Under the pieces are notes generated by a model. The model was not told the DNA's origin. It saw only the letters and a list, made by a program, of their open reading frames with translations, and did not search any database. A DNA stretch of 64,000 bases from assembly GCF_030463565.1 (NCBI RefSeq), contig NC_134643.1:121437809-121501808 (forward strand), read 5' to 3'. The stretch is from Pelecanus crispus (lineage: Eukaryota; Chordata; Aves; Pelecaniformes; Pelecanidae). Shown in pieces: positions 47,996 to 59,950 of the stretch. Each line of letters opens with the position of its first letter. The first letter of the stretch is position 1. Both the position numbers and the translations under genes were made by a program.

Positions 47996-49989
47996 CTGCA
48001 AGAAACGGAGAAGAGGCTTTAGAAGAGAAAAGCAATGGCTCACATCATTTATACTTAGAGAACGGCCTGACATGCATAGGAAGAAAAATGCCCCAGCACC
48101 GTCTTTCACAAGAGGCCCACTGATCTCCTAACCTGAACAAGAACCTGAACCTCCTCCTCTTCCCCAGGAATACGTGTTCATTTAACCACTGACCATGATG
48201 TCAAGGGCAGTGGTAGTACATTAAGCAGCCTCTTTGGTTCTGCTTATCTGGCAGTTCTGCTCCTTCCCATTCTACTGCAGAAATAAGCAAACACTATTAC
48301 AGCAGAAGACTCAGAGCATACCTTTGTATACAAAGGGCATTTAAAATCGCAAGGAGGAAAATAAATGTTCCGCTAACAGAGCAAAATGTAACAGCAAAGC
48401 TGTTTTTGTTTGGTTTGGGTTTTTTAGCATCTTCATAATTCAGAGACTAAGTATGATATGGTAAATTTCAAGCAAGGTTAATATAAAAAAAAAAAAATCT
48501 GGATGTCCTCTAAATTCAAAACAGCTCAGGATACACTGGCTTTATAAGGCTAAAAGAAGCCAAGAGTTGCATACCAGATTACATTCCAGTGGAAACGGGT
48601 CACACTGTTTTAATGAATTAGTTATAATTAGCTGAGGATACAGCATTTGGTGTGGGAGATGTTAATGACCTTTTCTCAGCACGATTAATAAGCTTGATTT
48701 AAGCAGAGGTTAATGCAGTGTGTAATCAAAACACATTAGAATTTTGATAAACACAAAGGATGTCATTCAGAAGTTACTTTCAAAGTTCGTAAACTGTTGA
48801 CTAAAGCTAATGAAAAACCCCAAAGTGATTCACAAATACAGGAGGTAAATTCTCCTCACTGTCACTTTTGAAATCCCATTGTTATATGCCTTTATACAGT
48901 GGCCTTTGCATTTTATATGAGCAAGTTACCGAAGTTTCCTAGGTTGTACAAAAAACAATGGCTCATCTGAAAAGTCATGCAAGAATGTTATTATTGCCTA
49001 TTTATTATGTTTTTTAAAGCCTGGCTTATCCATTTCAAGCCAAGACGATGATACACTGGGACTCAGCTGACTGATCACACAGCACAGATGATGAGTAATG
49101 TACACCAAGTGACCTGTGGAAAAGATCACACACTGACCTAGCAAACCCTTCAGCAAATACTCAAAGAACAGTGAACGTTTTTGAAAGTCTAGATTAGCCC
49201 ATGAATAAAAAGAGCTACCAATAAGGAGAAAAAAAAGATCTATTGTTGCACTCTACACAGCGCTACATTCAAATATGTCCAATTCAAAACCCAAATTATC
49301 CTTACATGAAATTGAGTATCTGAAATGGAATAACCTTCGTAATCCAGACAAATACCTAGTTAATTAAATAAAGAATCTGAAATCTATCAAGGGCCAAAAT
49401 AAAAAGAGCTGAATGTAGGAGATCCTCACCCTCTCCCCTTTTTTTCTTTTTTGATAAGCATTTTGCACGCTTTGCTCATTGTTTACTGCCCATTTTCACT
49501 AGTTTTCTCTCTTACACACACACACGTACAAACACCCCAGAAATTAAAGGAAAGCAGAATTGGCTTTAATGGTTCAGAAATCATACAGAGGAGTACTAGA
49601 TTAGTTTCTGGTCAGATTAGTTTACTATACCTAGGCACAAACTGGAGAGTGCCTTGCACACCAATTAAACAAAAATGTATAGAGGAGACATAAACCCACA
49701 GACTGCACACCCCATGTCCAGAGGAATAAGGCTGTGATAAGTCTCTCTGAAAGTCCATGAAACGCTTGAGCCCTTTACAGCAAAGCCAGTGGGGAAAAAT
49801 TCTATGTGGAAAAACCATACTAGCAGAAAAAGGAGCCAGGCAACCTGGCAGCCTCCTCCTGCCACCCCGGTGTATCTTCCCATGTCTTCCTGTGCCAAAG
49901 CTCTCGTACACATGCTGCATTTCATGCAGGGTCAGGCCATGCCGGTCAGCCAGACCTATGCTGGCAAGCTACATGTCATCGACTAAAGC

Positions 49990-50480
49990 CCAGGGTTGAG
50001 AGAGAGCCCCCGTCCGCAGCCGGGTATTTGTGTTGCTTCCAACAGTGACTCCAAGCCTCCTTCCCTTGCAGAGGAGACCCAAAGGGATGCTTTCCAGCCT
50101 GCCCCAGGCCAGCAGAAATCACAACCTGTTGTAGAGGGACATGAATTTATCCAGTCTGGGGCCTCCAGCTGTTGGGCCCGGGCCAGGAGCTGCCTTAGCT
50201 GCACTGGCAGGGCAGGGAGCCCATGCTCAGCCACGCCGGGCTCCCCGCGGGGCCGGGGGCACCCCACCACCGACATTTCAGAGCCACCACCCGCCCTGGG
50301 GCAGGGGCAGGGTGCGCTCACACCTGCCTGCAACCTGCTCTGCAGCTTGTGCCCTGACAGCATCTTAAAAGAGCAACCTTCCCCGCAGGCGGTGGCTTGA
50401 TCTACCATCCCCCATGGTCAATGACAGGGCTTCTGCCTGCTTTGATATGGGCACCGCGACAGGCATGGAGGTGGCCGCCG
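49990..50480. other. CpG-rich intronic block
   Basis: GC content is high and CpG is frequent, including the palindrome CCCCGCGGGG near 50243-50252 and about a dozen CpGs between 50160 and 50400. Overlapping open frames on both strands are a by-product. It resembles a small orphan CpG island inside the intron; no start site or splice donor in phase was found. Confidence 0.45.
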
Positions 50481-52424
50481 ACGCCTCTGTTTTCACACCT
50501 GTCTTTGCAGGGAGATTTGCTTATGAGAAAATCGTGTGTGCTGGCCATTTTAGAGAGCAGGAAGGAGCCAAACGCAAGATGACCAATGCTGCACTGAAGC
50601 CCTGAACTATGCCAGAGCACAGCATCATCTAAAGAGGTCACTGGATAACACTCACATATATGTTTGAGCCACTCATTTCTTCCAAGAAACATCATCAGCC
50701 AGGGTGGATGCCATTCATCAGCTACATTGCAATCCCATCCAAGTCAGGCAATGAGAGACATCATCGTTAAAGCTGTGATCGTGCAGCACACGAGCCACAC
50801 CATTTAGTTAACATCTGTATAGCTGCAGCAAGGCTTTGTCTATCTCAAAATTTTACATTAGTTAAACTGTTTCAAATAGGCGCATGATTTTCTACTGAAG
50901 TGAAAGGAAAAAGTCCTCTTAAAGTGAACATAGCCAGTCCGCCCTAAAAGCCACTTTTTTTGTTGCTGGTCTAGCTGCATCCATATGCAGGAAGGTGGGA
51001 GCAGAAACAGGGCAGCTTAAATGATATTAATATCCTTTTGAGACCACCCAAAATACCTTTTAGCAGTCCAAACAAGCTTCTTGGTTTATTTATTTCTCTC
51101 CTAATAACTCTGGCTATATCTGGACTAAATTAAGCAGCTAACACAATTTAAAGCACAACCCTACAGCTTAACCAATGTGCTCTTGAAGAAGAATTTACAG
51201 CCTGGGGTGTGATCCGATTCAACAGGCTCTGCATGGTGCAGCAGGTCAGCACACAACCCAAACTATTCATCCATTTCGGCTCCCTTCTAGTTAAAGCAAG
51301 GGACAGGCATATTCTTTCAGCTTGGTGGGGGAGACTTTCATTAGCGCTGAAATGACAGCATCACAGAAACACGCTAGCCGTCCCACCATATTACTCCAGC
51401 TTCGCACTTGTGTAGCCCAAGCTTTTTCAGAAGGAAAACACCAGCTCAAAATCAAAGTAAGCCTGCAGAGCATCAGGCTTAAATAACTTCTCAGAGACTT
51501 GGAGCACAGACCCAGAGGAAATCTGCTTCTTGCCCCTCACGCAGGTCTATGAAAAATGCAAATCACGAGAAAACAGAACCTTTTTTGCTTTTTGATTTTT
51601 ATCTGCTTCAGTCAAAAGACTAAATGCCATGTAGTCTTCTGTGCTTGATTTTTGGTGTTATTCTCTCCATACTGGCTCTGCCTAAATCCATACACAGTGT
51701 GCGTGTTTCTACCATTATGCAAATGTTAGTAATACCTATACACACGCTCACATTGATCAGTATTATCCATAAGAAACAATTTAATGCATATACACTGACT
51801 CTTACTGCCTTCCAAGTGATGTTATTAGTTAAATCTTAGGAGAAATCTTCGAGAAACCACTATAAAATAGGCTTTAAACTCTCCTCCCACCAATCTTGAA
51901 TCATAAAAGTGTCACAAAGCAGCCTCCAAAACCTAACTCGCTGTATAACAACAAGCAGCAATGTTGGTATAAGAACACATTTTCTGCAATTACTTGAATG
52001 CACTTAATGCTCTCCAACAGAATAATCAAGCTCAGTTTAATAGCACAGATAGATTTAACCACATCTACAAACATGAAGAGGTTTAAATGAAATGTAGATC
52101 TTGAAATGTTTACTATACCAGAACTTGACTGGTTCTCAGATGGCAGATGGCAAACTGATGTGAAATGATGTGGATCAGATATTAAAGGGGAAAAAATGAG
52201 CTAAATGCAAGAGACAGAAGAAAGAGATTGATTATTAAACGCTACAGAAAAGAAGGCATCCATCAGTGTTTTCCAGACTGAAAACTCTTACAGAAAGGAA
52301 AGAAACAGATAATAGCTCTTCAAAAAACACACACTCACCCACCTCCCCTTCTCCTTATACACCACCACCCACAACAATCAAACACACAGTGAGAGACCAG
52401 ATTCTCAACAAACACCTACTGAAA

Positions 52425-52475
52425 CTGGTGGAGCTACACCAATTTACTCCAGCTAAGGATCTGGTCCACTGAGTT
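52425..52475 (+). repeat. Ancient amniote interspersed-repeat relic
   Basis: The phrase GGAGCTACACCAATTTACTC followed by CAGCTAAGGATCTGGTCCAC is a wording I have seen repeatedly in bird and reptile intergenic DNA. The family name cannot be given without a library search. Confidence 0.3.
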
Positions 52476-53464
52476 AATCACTCTTACCCAAAGGAAAATA
52501 TAAATCCTAAAAATAAATCATTACTAATGTGTCATCCAGCTTCCCTATTATGTCTCTCTCCAAAAATGTCATCTTTTCCTGAATACAATGAAGAGCTTTC
52601 ACAAGCTGCAGCACTCTTTAATAGTGCACCTGGCAGAGAGATGAGCACACTGTATAATTATTGCAAACAAATGTCTTTCTCTTACCTTCCCTCTCTTTGG
52701 AAGCACATGCAACATGTTCTAAAAGTCCCCAAAGTTAAGCTCTTAATAGTAATAAATGTTTTCTTTTCTTTTGCTGTTGTTGTTGTACAAAAGAGGACTC
52801 ACTTTTCAGAACAGCACATGACACGAGTTGGGTCTAGCTTGCAGTCAGCCAGTTAGCAGAAAACATACATTATGTAGCTGCCAGAACTGAAAGCTTGTAT
52901 TTAATTTGTCAAAGCTTTCAACTTCTCTGCTGAGATGTAACTCTTTTTAACGGCCAAGTGTCTCCGATACTTCACCTTGCAAAGAAATCCAGGTGGCTTT
53001 TCTTCCACCCTCCCAAACCACCCCCATGCTGATAAAAGCTTTCCTCTCTCTTCCCTCCTGCCACCTACACCAGGCGAGTCTGACTCCGCAATGCAGATAG
53101 CAAACACAGGCACCTTCTCCTACTCCTGGTGCTGCTGTTTTCTCCGTGCCTTCCTCCCCGACGCCAGCCAGAGGGGAAGAAGCGGCAGGGGGAAGGAAGG
53201 AAGAACGAACGAACGGCACCTGGAAACAGGATGACCTGGCACCTGGGAAAGGGGCAGATCAGCCTGCTTGCCTGGTGGAGAAGGCAGCAGGCCATGGTAG
53301 GGCTTGGCAGAGGTGGGGGAACCAGGGGTGGTCAGATGAGGACAGGGCGACTGCACTACCATGCTATGGGGTGTCCAGTGAAAGGAAGCGGGCTGGGGGC
53401 TAGAATGCTGGGGGGCAGATGGGGAGAGGAGAAGGGTCCTGCACACAGCTTGGTGTCCAGTGGA

Positions 53465-53483
53465 GGGGGAGTGGGTGGGTGGG
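53465..53483 (+). other. Compact G-quadruplex motif
   Basis: The plus strand reads GGGGG AGT GGG T GGG T GGG, four G runs with loops of 3, 1 and 1 bases, a pattern expected to fold stably. It sits in a ~500-bp G-rich region about 330 bases from exon W5. Confidence 0.75.
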
Positions 53484-53813
53484 TACGTGAGACGTGGCAG
53501 AAGAGGCAGAGTCAGGGTATGAAGTCACTTCAGAGGCTGATGCACAGCAGCCAGAGTGGAAAAGGCAAAAACTGATCTGCCTTCCTCTCTCTACACCCAT
53601 GTCAAGCTTAGCTCCAGCTGTAGGCATTTTTCTTATGTGGTGCTAGCATGGAAATTTCAGTGTAATTCATGTTTTTCATCTAACATACAACTGATCACCC
53701 AACACAGTGCAGTCAGAGCACTGGCATATAAGAAAGTCACTATGAGGTTCAACTGAAAGGGCTCGGGGCTGTAGACACTTCACCCCGCTCCAGGGCACGC
53801 TTACAACCCTTAC

Positions 53814-53984
53814 CTTGCAAATCATTTCCAGCACATCTCGTGTGGTGTCCCCAGGACGGATGACTGTCAGAGCAGGCTGGTTGTTTGGCAGGCAGAACCA
53901 AGACGGCGTAAAATACTCGTGAACCCAAATATCACAGTCGGGATTGTGCTGATGGACACTGCTCAGTGCCACTTCTTTTTCCCT
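53814..53984 (-). CDS. TIAM1: TIAM1 exon W5: Ex region and RAS-binding domain start
   Basis: The exon starts AGG after TTGTCTATTTAG and ends TGCAAG|GTAAGG; both boundaries are phase 0. It encodes REKEVALSSVHQHNPDCDIW, VHEYFTPSWFCLPNNQPALT and VIRPGDTTRDVLEMICK (human ~740-796). The RBD begins at about FCLPNNQ, with the family strand ALTVIRPGDT. Sequence before that is the well conserved linker HNPDCDIWVHEYF. Confidence 0.97.
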
Positions 53985-55038
53985 CTAAATAGACAAAATC
54001 CATTATGACTCTACCAACCAAATACGATCTCCTTCTTCATCAACAGCAAGTGTAAGGAACATTGTATCCTGTATCAAAAAGCCCTCTTATAGAGAAGATG
54101 TTTTATTCATAAGCCTAGATTGAAGGCTTGTCTGGACAGGAAACTTTGCAGTTTTACCCGAGTAGTATAAAGTGTGCCTTCCTGTGCCACCCACACAGCT
54201 ACTCTAGTGCAATGAGCTTTTCATGGGATTTCACCCTATGGCTATTGGGAATGCTAGGAATGCATCAAAAAATAATAGTGATAAAAAGAGATTTAAAATT
54301 AAAACTTAAATGCATTGTGTTTCTGGGTAAACCAATCCAAGGCCAACAAAACTGTTGTAGATGCTACAGTTCGTATACCTAGAAATGGCAAAATAGCAAA
54401 TCTTAGCATTTATTTTGAATTGACTGTCTTTTATACATCCGAGTTGCAATCCAAGCTATAAATCCCCAGGAAGTGATGGTGCTGCAGAATCTCTATTTGC
54501 TGCAAGTGGGGTCACGCAGCTAAACCCATATTCTCTACATGAAGAATGTGCCTCTTAGCACTGTCTTAATGCTGTTTTATAGCTGACTTTCTCTGGGGGA
54601 AGAGAAAGCAGTTGTAATTGTGGCTGCAAACGCAGAAGCTCACAGAAGCACATGAGAACAAAACAGAGAAAGCCCTGCGCTTCATACTTGTGCCAACCCT
54701 AAGTTACGAAAACCCCATATGGCCGCCACAAAGAGCCATTTTCCAGAACCAGCAGCGCCCAGGTCCTCCTGTGGGTAGGCATTTCCCTGGCGTGCAGTGC
54801 TAATGCCCCTCTGGGTCTGGCAGCTCCAGCTGCACTTCGGATGCCACACACAGTGAGTCCTTTTGACCGTGGGCAACCAGCTCAACCTCCCACAGAGCGG
54901 CTACAAGCCCTACAGCGCACAGAGGGTCCTCTCCTCTCCCAGGGGCTCCGCATCCCCTCTTGCATCTCAGAGTCAATGCTGCATTTAGGCTGGCTGCAAA
55001 TGGGGGGGAAGGAAGCCGCTGGAGAGCTGGTGTTTTAC
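53985..55038 (-). other. TIAM1: TIAM1 intron between W4 and W5
   Basis: This 1.05-kb intron has donor AAG|GTAAAA. No repeat or additional exon was recognised. Confidence 0.8.
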
Positions 55039-55113
55039 CTTGCCATCCGGGACCGTATCGTCAAAGATGCCTTCGAGAGATTTCTTTACTGAATCAACTC
55101 CTTCACCAAACAC
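55039..55113 (-). CDS. TIAM1: TIAM1 exon W4: linker, 75 nt
   Basis: The exon starts GTG after TTGTTCCTCAG and ends GGCAAG|GTAAAA; both boundaries are phase 0. It encodes VFGEGVDSVKKSLEGIFDDT then VPDGK (human ~715-739), an acidic linker between the Ex region and the RBD. It is close to the mammalian sequence. Confidence 0.95.
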
Positions 55114-57165
55114 CTGAGGAACAACAGAACAACTCTGCTTTAAAACATGAACGTGCTTCCATACTGTCTGCAGCACGTGCTAAGGGGAGAACAGTGTATC
55201 TAACATCTAGCATGGAAATCAAACTGAAAAGTAAAAACATTCATCTCAAAACTCAGAAAAGGAAAATATCAGCTTGTTGAAAGGGCAACAGGGGTGAAGG
55301 ACAAGCTGGTGATGAGGCACCATGCTGAAAGATTAGAAGCCAGTTCTGCTTAGTGGTCTGTCACTGACCTACTTGCTGGAGCTGGACAAATTTTATCTCC
55401 TTTTGTGCTCAGTTTCCCCACCTGTAAAGTGGGGGAAATGAACGCTTCTCCACCTCTGCTGAGGCTGAGAAATCAGACGGGCTCCGCTTCTGGCTGTTTT
55501 TGTAATAAACCAGCTTCCAAAAAGTACTTTGCAAACATTCAAGTACCACAAGTCAGTGTAGCCCTTCTCTAATGAAATAAGAGCTGGTAATCCAGCACAA
55601 GCCAGAGAGCCAAAATCAACAGGACTCCGTGCAGGAGGAATGACAGAATATTTACAGGATCCACCCCAAATCAGCACAGGGCTGCATCAGACGGGCAAAC
55701 AGGGTTGTTACAACAGCAGAGGCTTGTAATTAAAACTGAAAAATTAAGTTTTATAGCTCCACATCAGCACAGCTTTATGATCAAGTTGCTGGGGTTGGCT
55801 GTTAACTATTCTGTACCTAAAACAAAGCAGGGACCATGCAGGATGGGAGAAGTTTTCTGCTTCAGTTTGGCAATACTTTGCATGCTACTACACACGAGTG
55901 GGGGAAAGGTGTTCAGGCACCATATTTAGACATTCTGCTACTTCCTCAAAACTTTACTTTTTCTTTGACTCTCTCCAGTATGACTTTTCTATAACCTGGA
56001 ACAAAATCCCCTTTCATGCCTGTGCTTATTGAGGAGTGACGGGGGTAGGGGTGGGGGAGGAAGCATGAAGGATAAATTTATCCCCACTGAAAGACAAAAA
56101 AAAGGGTAAGTTCAGGAGAAAAAACAGGTCTGAAGACACAGCATGGGCAGGATCCTAGCTCAGGACAAGGGATTGCACTTGGTTTGGGGAAAATAAGTAC
56201 AAAGCAACAGGGATGCCACAGCACCAGTGCAAAGAATTGAGAATACACTCACAGAGGCATCTGCTGCTTCCCAGCAAAATGCTGAGCTTTTACTCAGCCA
56301 CTAAATATTAGGTGAACTTTTAATATCTCAGTAAAAACAAGTGAAACAATTTTGCAGCATTCATCCTCTGCTAAACAAAACAAACACCCACTGCTGCTTT
56401 AACAGAAGGAAGAAGAAATCACAGGGCACGGAACAACAGGTGTCCCAAGCCTTTCTCCCCTCAAAAAGTAAAAGAAGAGAAAGAAAAGCAAAGCCTGTAT
56501 TTCCTGCAATTAGATGAGGTATGGCTCTCAAAAATTGAAAGCTATAATTAGGGATGTTTGGAAAGAATAACAGGGAAGCACTTTCCTACCACACTGAAGC
56601 ACGTTTTCTAGAGAAAGATCTAGGCAGTGACTGGGTGGAAACGTTTCAGCTTTTGCTTTTTTAAAAATCTGAAGCAAAACAGGGTTTGTCCCTACTAAAT
56701 GCAAAGCTTTTTGTTACTTTAGGAAGTTTTCCCAAACTCAGCTACATTTCAGGTATTCTACCAACTCATAATTTTAATTTAAAGAAACAAACAAGTCTGC
56801 ACTTTTTTTTTCCTTCCAAAGTTGTATCTGTTTTACACTGCTGCTTTACTCCTGAGTTTAGGGAAAGCAAAAGCAGAAGTAGCAGAAATGCAACAACAGC
56901 AGAAATGCAACCAATTCAGCTAAAGAAGGTGTGAACTCCAAACCTTGTTTGATAGGCGCTGCTGTATACTTATCTGTAATTACAGTCACTGATTTTTGAA
57001 GAGGATGTGGAATGAGATGACTATACGCCGTGAAAGATTAAACAGGCAAGGTTAAGGTTGGATGTGTAAAGTGTTTGATGCAAGTGACTCTTGGCATGAG
57101 CTGCATTCTGCACGCTAACAAATAAGCCTTGAAAATAACAGTATCACAAACTTCCACACATTTAC
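55114..57165 (-). other. TIAM1: TIAM1 intron between W3 and W4
   Basis: This 2.05-kb intron has donor CAG|GTAAAT. It contains a MIR-like relic (55345-55480) and a plus-strand G-rich patch (56041-56060: GGGGG, GGGG, GGGGG, GG). Nothing else was recognised. Confidence 0.8.
55345..55480 (+). repeat. MIR-like SINE relic
   Basis: The core CTCAGTTTCCCCACCTGTAA followed by AGTGGGGGAAATGA and GCTGAGGCTGAGA matches the order of the MIR core (CTCAGTTTCCCCATCTGTAAAATGGGGATAA). The preceding ~50 bases are compatible with the MIR 5' part. Confidence 0.6.
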
Positions 57166-57312
57166 CTGATTAATGCTTGGCCTCCCTTGCTTTTTCTTCG
57201 AGGTAGTATCCAGCCCCCAAAGAGAAGAAAACCTGCTTCTCCGTTTACTGGCGGATCTGGACATGGCCTGTGTCCTTCTCCTCACTCCGGACTCCCCTGT
57301 GCGAGCCGCCAC
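57166..57312 (-). CDS. TIAM1: TIAM1 exon W3: basic region of Ex domain
   Basis: The exon starts GTG after CATTGACAG and ends AATCAG|GTAAAT; both boundaries are phase 0. It encodes VAARTGESGVRRRTQAMSRS, ASKRRSRFSSLWGLDTTSKK and KQGRPSINQ (human ~666-714). The Arg/Ser/Lys-rich stretch is the basic segment after the PH-CC-Ex module used for membrane targeting and for partners such as CD44 and PAR proteins. It is nearly identical to mammalian TIAM1. Confidence 0.97.
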
Positions 57313-59764
57313 CTGTCAATGCCACATGGTTTTAAAATCAAAGGTCGCAGCATCCCACCGCACCATGGCTTACATAATCTAACAACAGTGGAACCTGGTT
57401 TGAAAAAAAGGTAAATACTATGGCAATAGTGTGTACTCACCACAGGGACAATGGTGATGCTGCTAGGCTACTTCCTTCTCACTGCAATTTAAGTCACTTC
57501 TTCCAACGTCAAACATCAAAAATTAAAATGGACAGTACCACCCCCCATTTTTTGGCATTTAATCCAAGATATTTTGAAGCAGCCTAATCATCACAGAGCA
57601 AAGCCTCAGCACCAGTGAAGGGTTTGGGTTTTTCTTTTTCTTTTTTTTTTTCTAACAAGGTATCAAAACTGGACACACAAAACCTGAGATTTCCAAACTT
57701 ATCTGTTGCTCCCAAAAAGCCCAGTCTTTCTCTTTGCTCTTTCCTGTGGAAGCACCCTGGGCATCCTGGAACTGACTCATAGCTGTTAGAAGGCCAGATA
57801 AAAGCTTGCAAATAGGTCAAGGTATTTAAAACCTGCACTTCCTTAACGATAGCAACACTTGAAGGAGTGAGCAAAACACAGGAAGAAAAAAAGTGAGCTG
57901 AAATGACCCTTTCGATTAGAGCAGTCTTAACTGCTTGGGCACTTGAAAAATGGCTTGTGGCAACCCCTTTGGAGCGAAAAGATATTTGTCTTTACTTAGA
58001 CCAAATATTTGGGGAGCATTTCCCAAATGAGGAGCGCTGGTAGAAATGAGTGCGACATTAGTCAGAGGAGAAGTGTTTAGGCCAAAGTTTACGCAGATTT
58101 CCCATGTGGAGGTGGCCTCAGGAGAGTGAGCTTCTCTCCTGTGAAAAAGGGAGTGGTAGGAGATGGCAGGTATGAATGGGAGTGCAAGGCAAAGCTAGAC
58201 AGACAGACAGACAGACCCACCCTGCCAACTTGGCCATATGCTTCCTGGAACACCTTTGTACTGGATTCCCACAGCCGAAACTAGAAAAATGTGACTGTCG
58301 TTTGGCAAGCCCAGTGGGAACACCCAAATCTCTGAGTGATGCCCCAAGCTACGGAGCTGAGGAGCTGAGAAACTGGTTATTTGGGTGCAGCAGACACAAA
58401 AAGCCATATAAAGACAGGATGAACATACGGCTGACTTGTGTACCCAGGGAACTGTTGCTGTATGAGTAATGGTGATTCTCCTTGGGAAACGTAAAGAAAT
58501 CAGCGAAAAGGAGAACTTAAACACTACCGCAAGTGTCTCCATTTCCACAGCCTGGACTTGGGAGATGTTTCTTAGCTGTACCTGGGATGTTTGTGCAGAG
58601 GCACCTGGGAGACTTTGCACACCCTCTGACTAATGTACTAAGGAACATCTTCAGGAGAGCTAGGGATGCCACGCTATCACCATGCAGCACCCAGCTCAAC
58701 TCTGAGACTCACTGCACCATCTCCATGCTATTGAGGGCAAAGGAGGACACGAGAGTTTGCTTAAAGGAGAAGAAAGCACGTGTCTTTTCCAAAACAACAT
58801 ATTCAAAACATATTTTTTTTCACTTGGCTCTCAAGAGACACCAGCATGAAGAGGCAGACTGTTTTTCAGGCTAACACTCAGTGCTTTGCTAGATGCAAAA
58901 AAATAAGCATAAATGCAAATTACAGCCCGCCACTTAAAAAAAATATAAATCCACCAGCAATTATCAGGATGATGACGCTAATCTTTTCATATATAAAAGA
59001 ATAAAAACGCCCCTGACTGAATTACAGCTCTGGATTCAATTGAAGGGTACAGCTGACATCTACAAGACACAGTGGCGCTCAGCTATTTCTGTGAAGCTCC
59101 AGGAACCCAAGCCGAAACTACAGGAACTTGATTTAAATTCATTTAAAAACCACCACTTTGCAATACATTTCCCTGTATTTTTAAGAGCTAGATTGTTACA
59201 TTATTTAAATTTAAACAACCATTTTAAACATTATTTGCTACACCACAACTACCAGAGAAGAACATTTCCCCTCCCTTGTGGAGCATCAGGTGTTGATCAC
59301 TGGAGACCGGATATTAGACTAATTGGTCAGTAGTTTCATCCATATGGTAGGAACCAAGCAATGCCCGAGAAGGTCTAAGCCAACACGTGCTGAGGGCCTC
59401 GGAAGGTCTCCCATTGACTTCACAGGACTTTTGGATCAAGCCCATGTACACGGTCATTAGAGATGAGCCTGCTCTTGTAACAGGAAGATCTGTTTATAGA
59501 AAGCATGTTTATAGTGCAGATCTGGAAATTCAAAATCACATGCTTAGGAGAAACATGGTTCTTCCACTTCCGTAAGGCCATGGCTGGCAAGCATCTGCTT
59601 TTCCAGGATACACATCCCTTTCAGGAAGCAGAATATTCTGCACACTAAGGTAAGGGCTCACCCCCCAGGCACAGACTGCTGTTTGTCAACGTGATCTCTG
59701 CACTGGACACGTGAAGCAATTTGCAGGTTGGCAAAGATGACCCCTGGCCTCTGTTCAAACTTAC
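57313..59764 (-). other. TIAM1: TIAM1 intron between W2 and W3
   Basis: This 2.45-kb intron has donor CTG|GTAAGT. It contains a short GACA run (58197-58216) and a possible ancient repeat relic (59395-59450). No extra exon was recognised. Confidence 0.8.
59395..59450 (+). repeat. Possible ancient interspersed-repeat relic
   Basis: The phrase TCTCCCATTGACTTCACAGG followed by ACTTTTGGATCAAGCCCAT resembles a widespread amniote repeat phrase (CCATTGACTTCAATGG...GGATCAGGCCC). The family is not assignable by eye. Confidence 0.3.
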
Positions 59765-59950
59765 CAGTGCATGAAATGATGATACTGAAAAGATTCCAAG
59801 ACGGCCCATCGCAACTTTCGTTGGACGGCTGGCAAAAGCAAGCAGCCTTTTAGGGTTTGGGAGCTCCCCTCCTTGGAGACTAGCCAAGTAACAGCGGTAC
59901 CGAAATAGGTCCATCTGGAACTGTTCAAGATTTTGTTCCCAAACGAAGAT
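59765..59950 (-). CDS. TIAM1: TIAM1 exon W2: CC-Ex subdomain
   Basis: The exon starts ATC after GTGTACACAG and ends GCACTG|GTAAGT; both boundaries are phase 0. It encodes [60 protein letters not shown] and AL (human ~604-665). This is the second helix of the coiled coil and the Ex globular part. PHn-CC-Ex is one module that anchors TIAM1 at the membrane. Val and Tyr replace Leu and Phe of mammals. Confidence 0.97.

Larger units (their letters stand above)
47996..53813 (-). other. TIAM1: TIAM1 intron between W5 and W6
   Basis: This 5.8-kb intron has donor TGCAAG|GTAAGG. It contains an AT-rich block dense in TAAT-type sites (48570-48760), a CpG-rich block (49990-50480), an ancient repeat relic (52425-52475) and a G-rich region with a compact quadruplex motif (53465-53483). 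No extra exon was identified. Confidence 0.8.

Noticed and set aside
53129..53575. Plus-strand open frame of 148 codons, Gly/Arg/Lys-rich
   Set aside because: It is a translation of a G/A-rich tract; repeated purine-rich codons, no domain.
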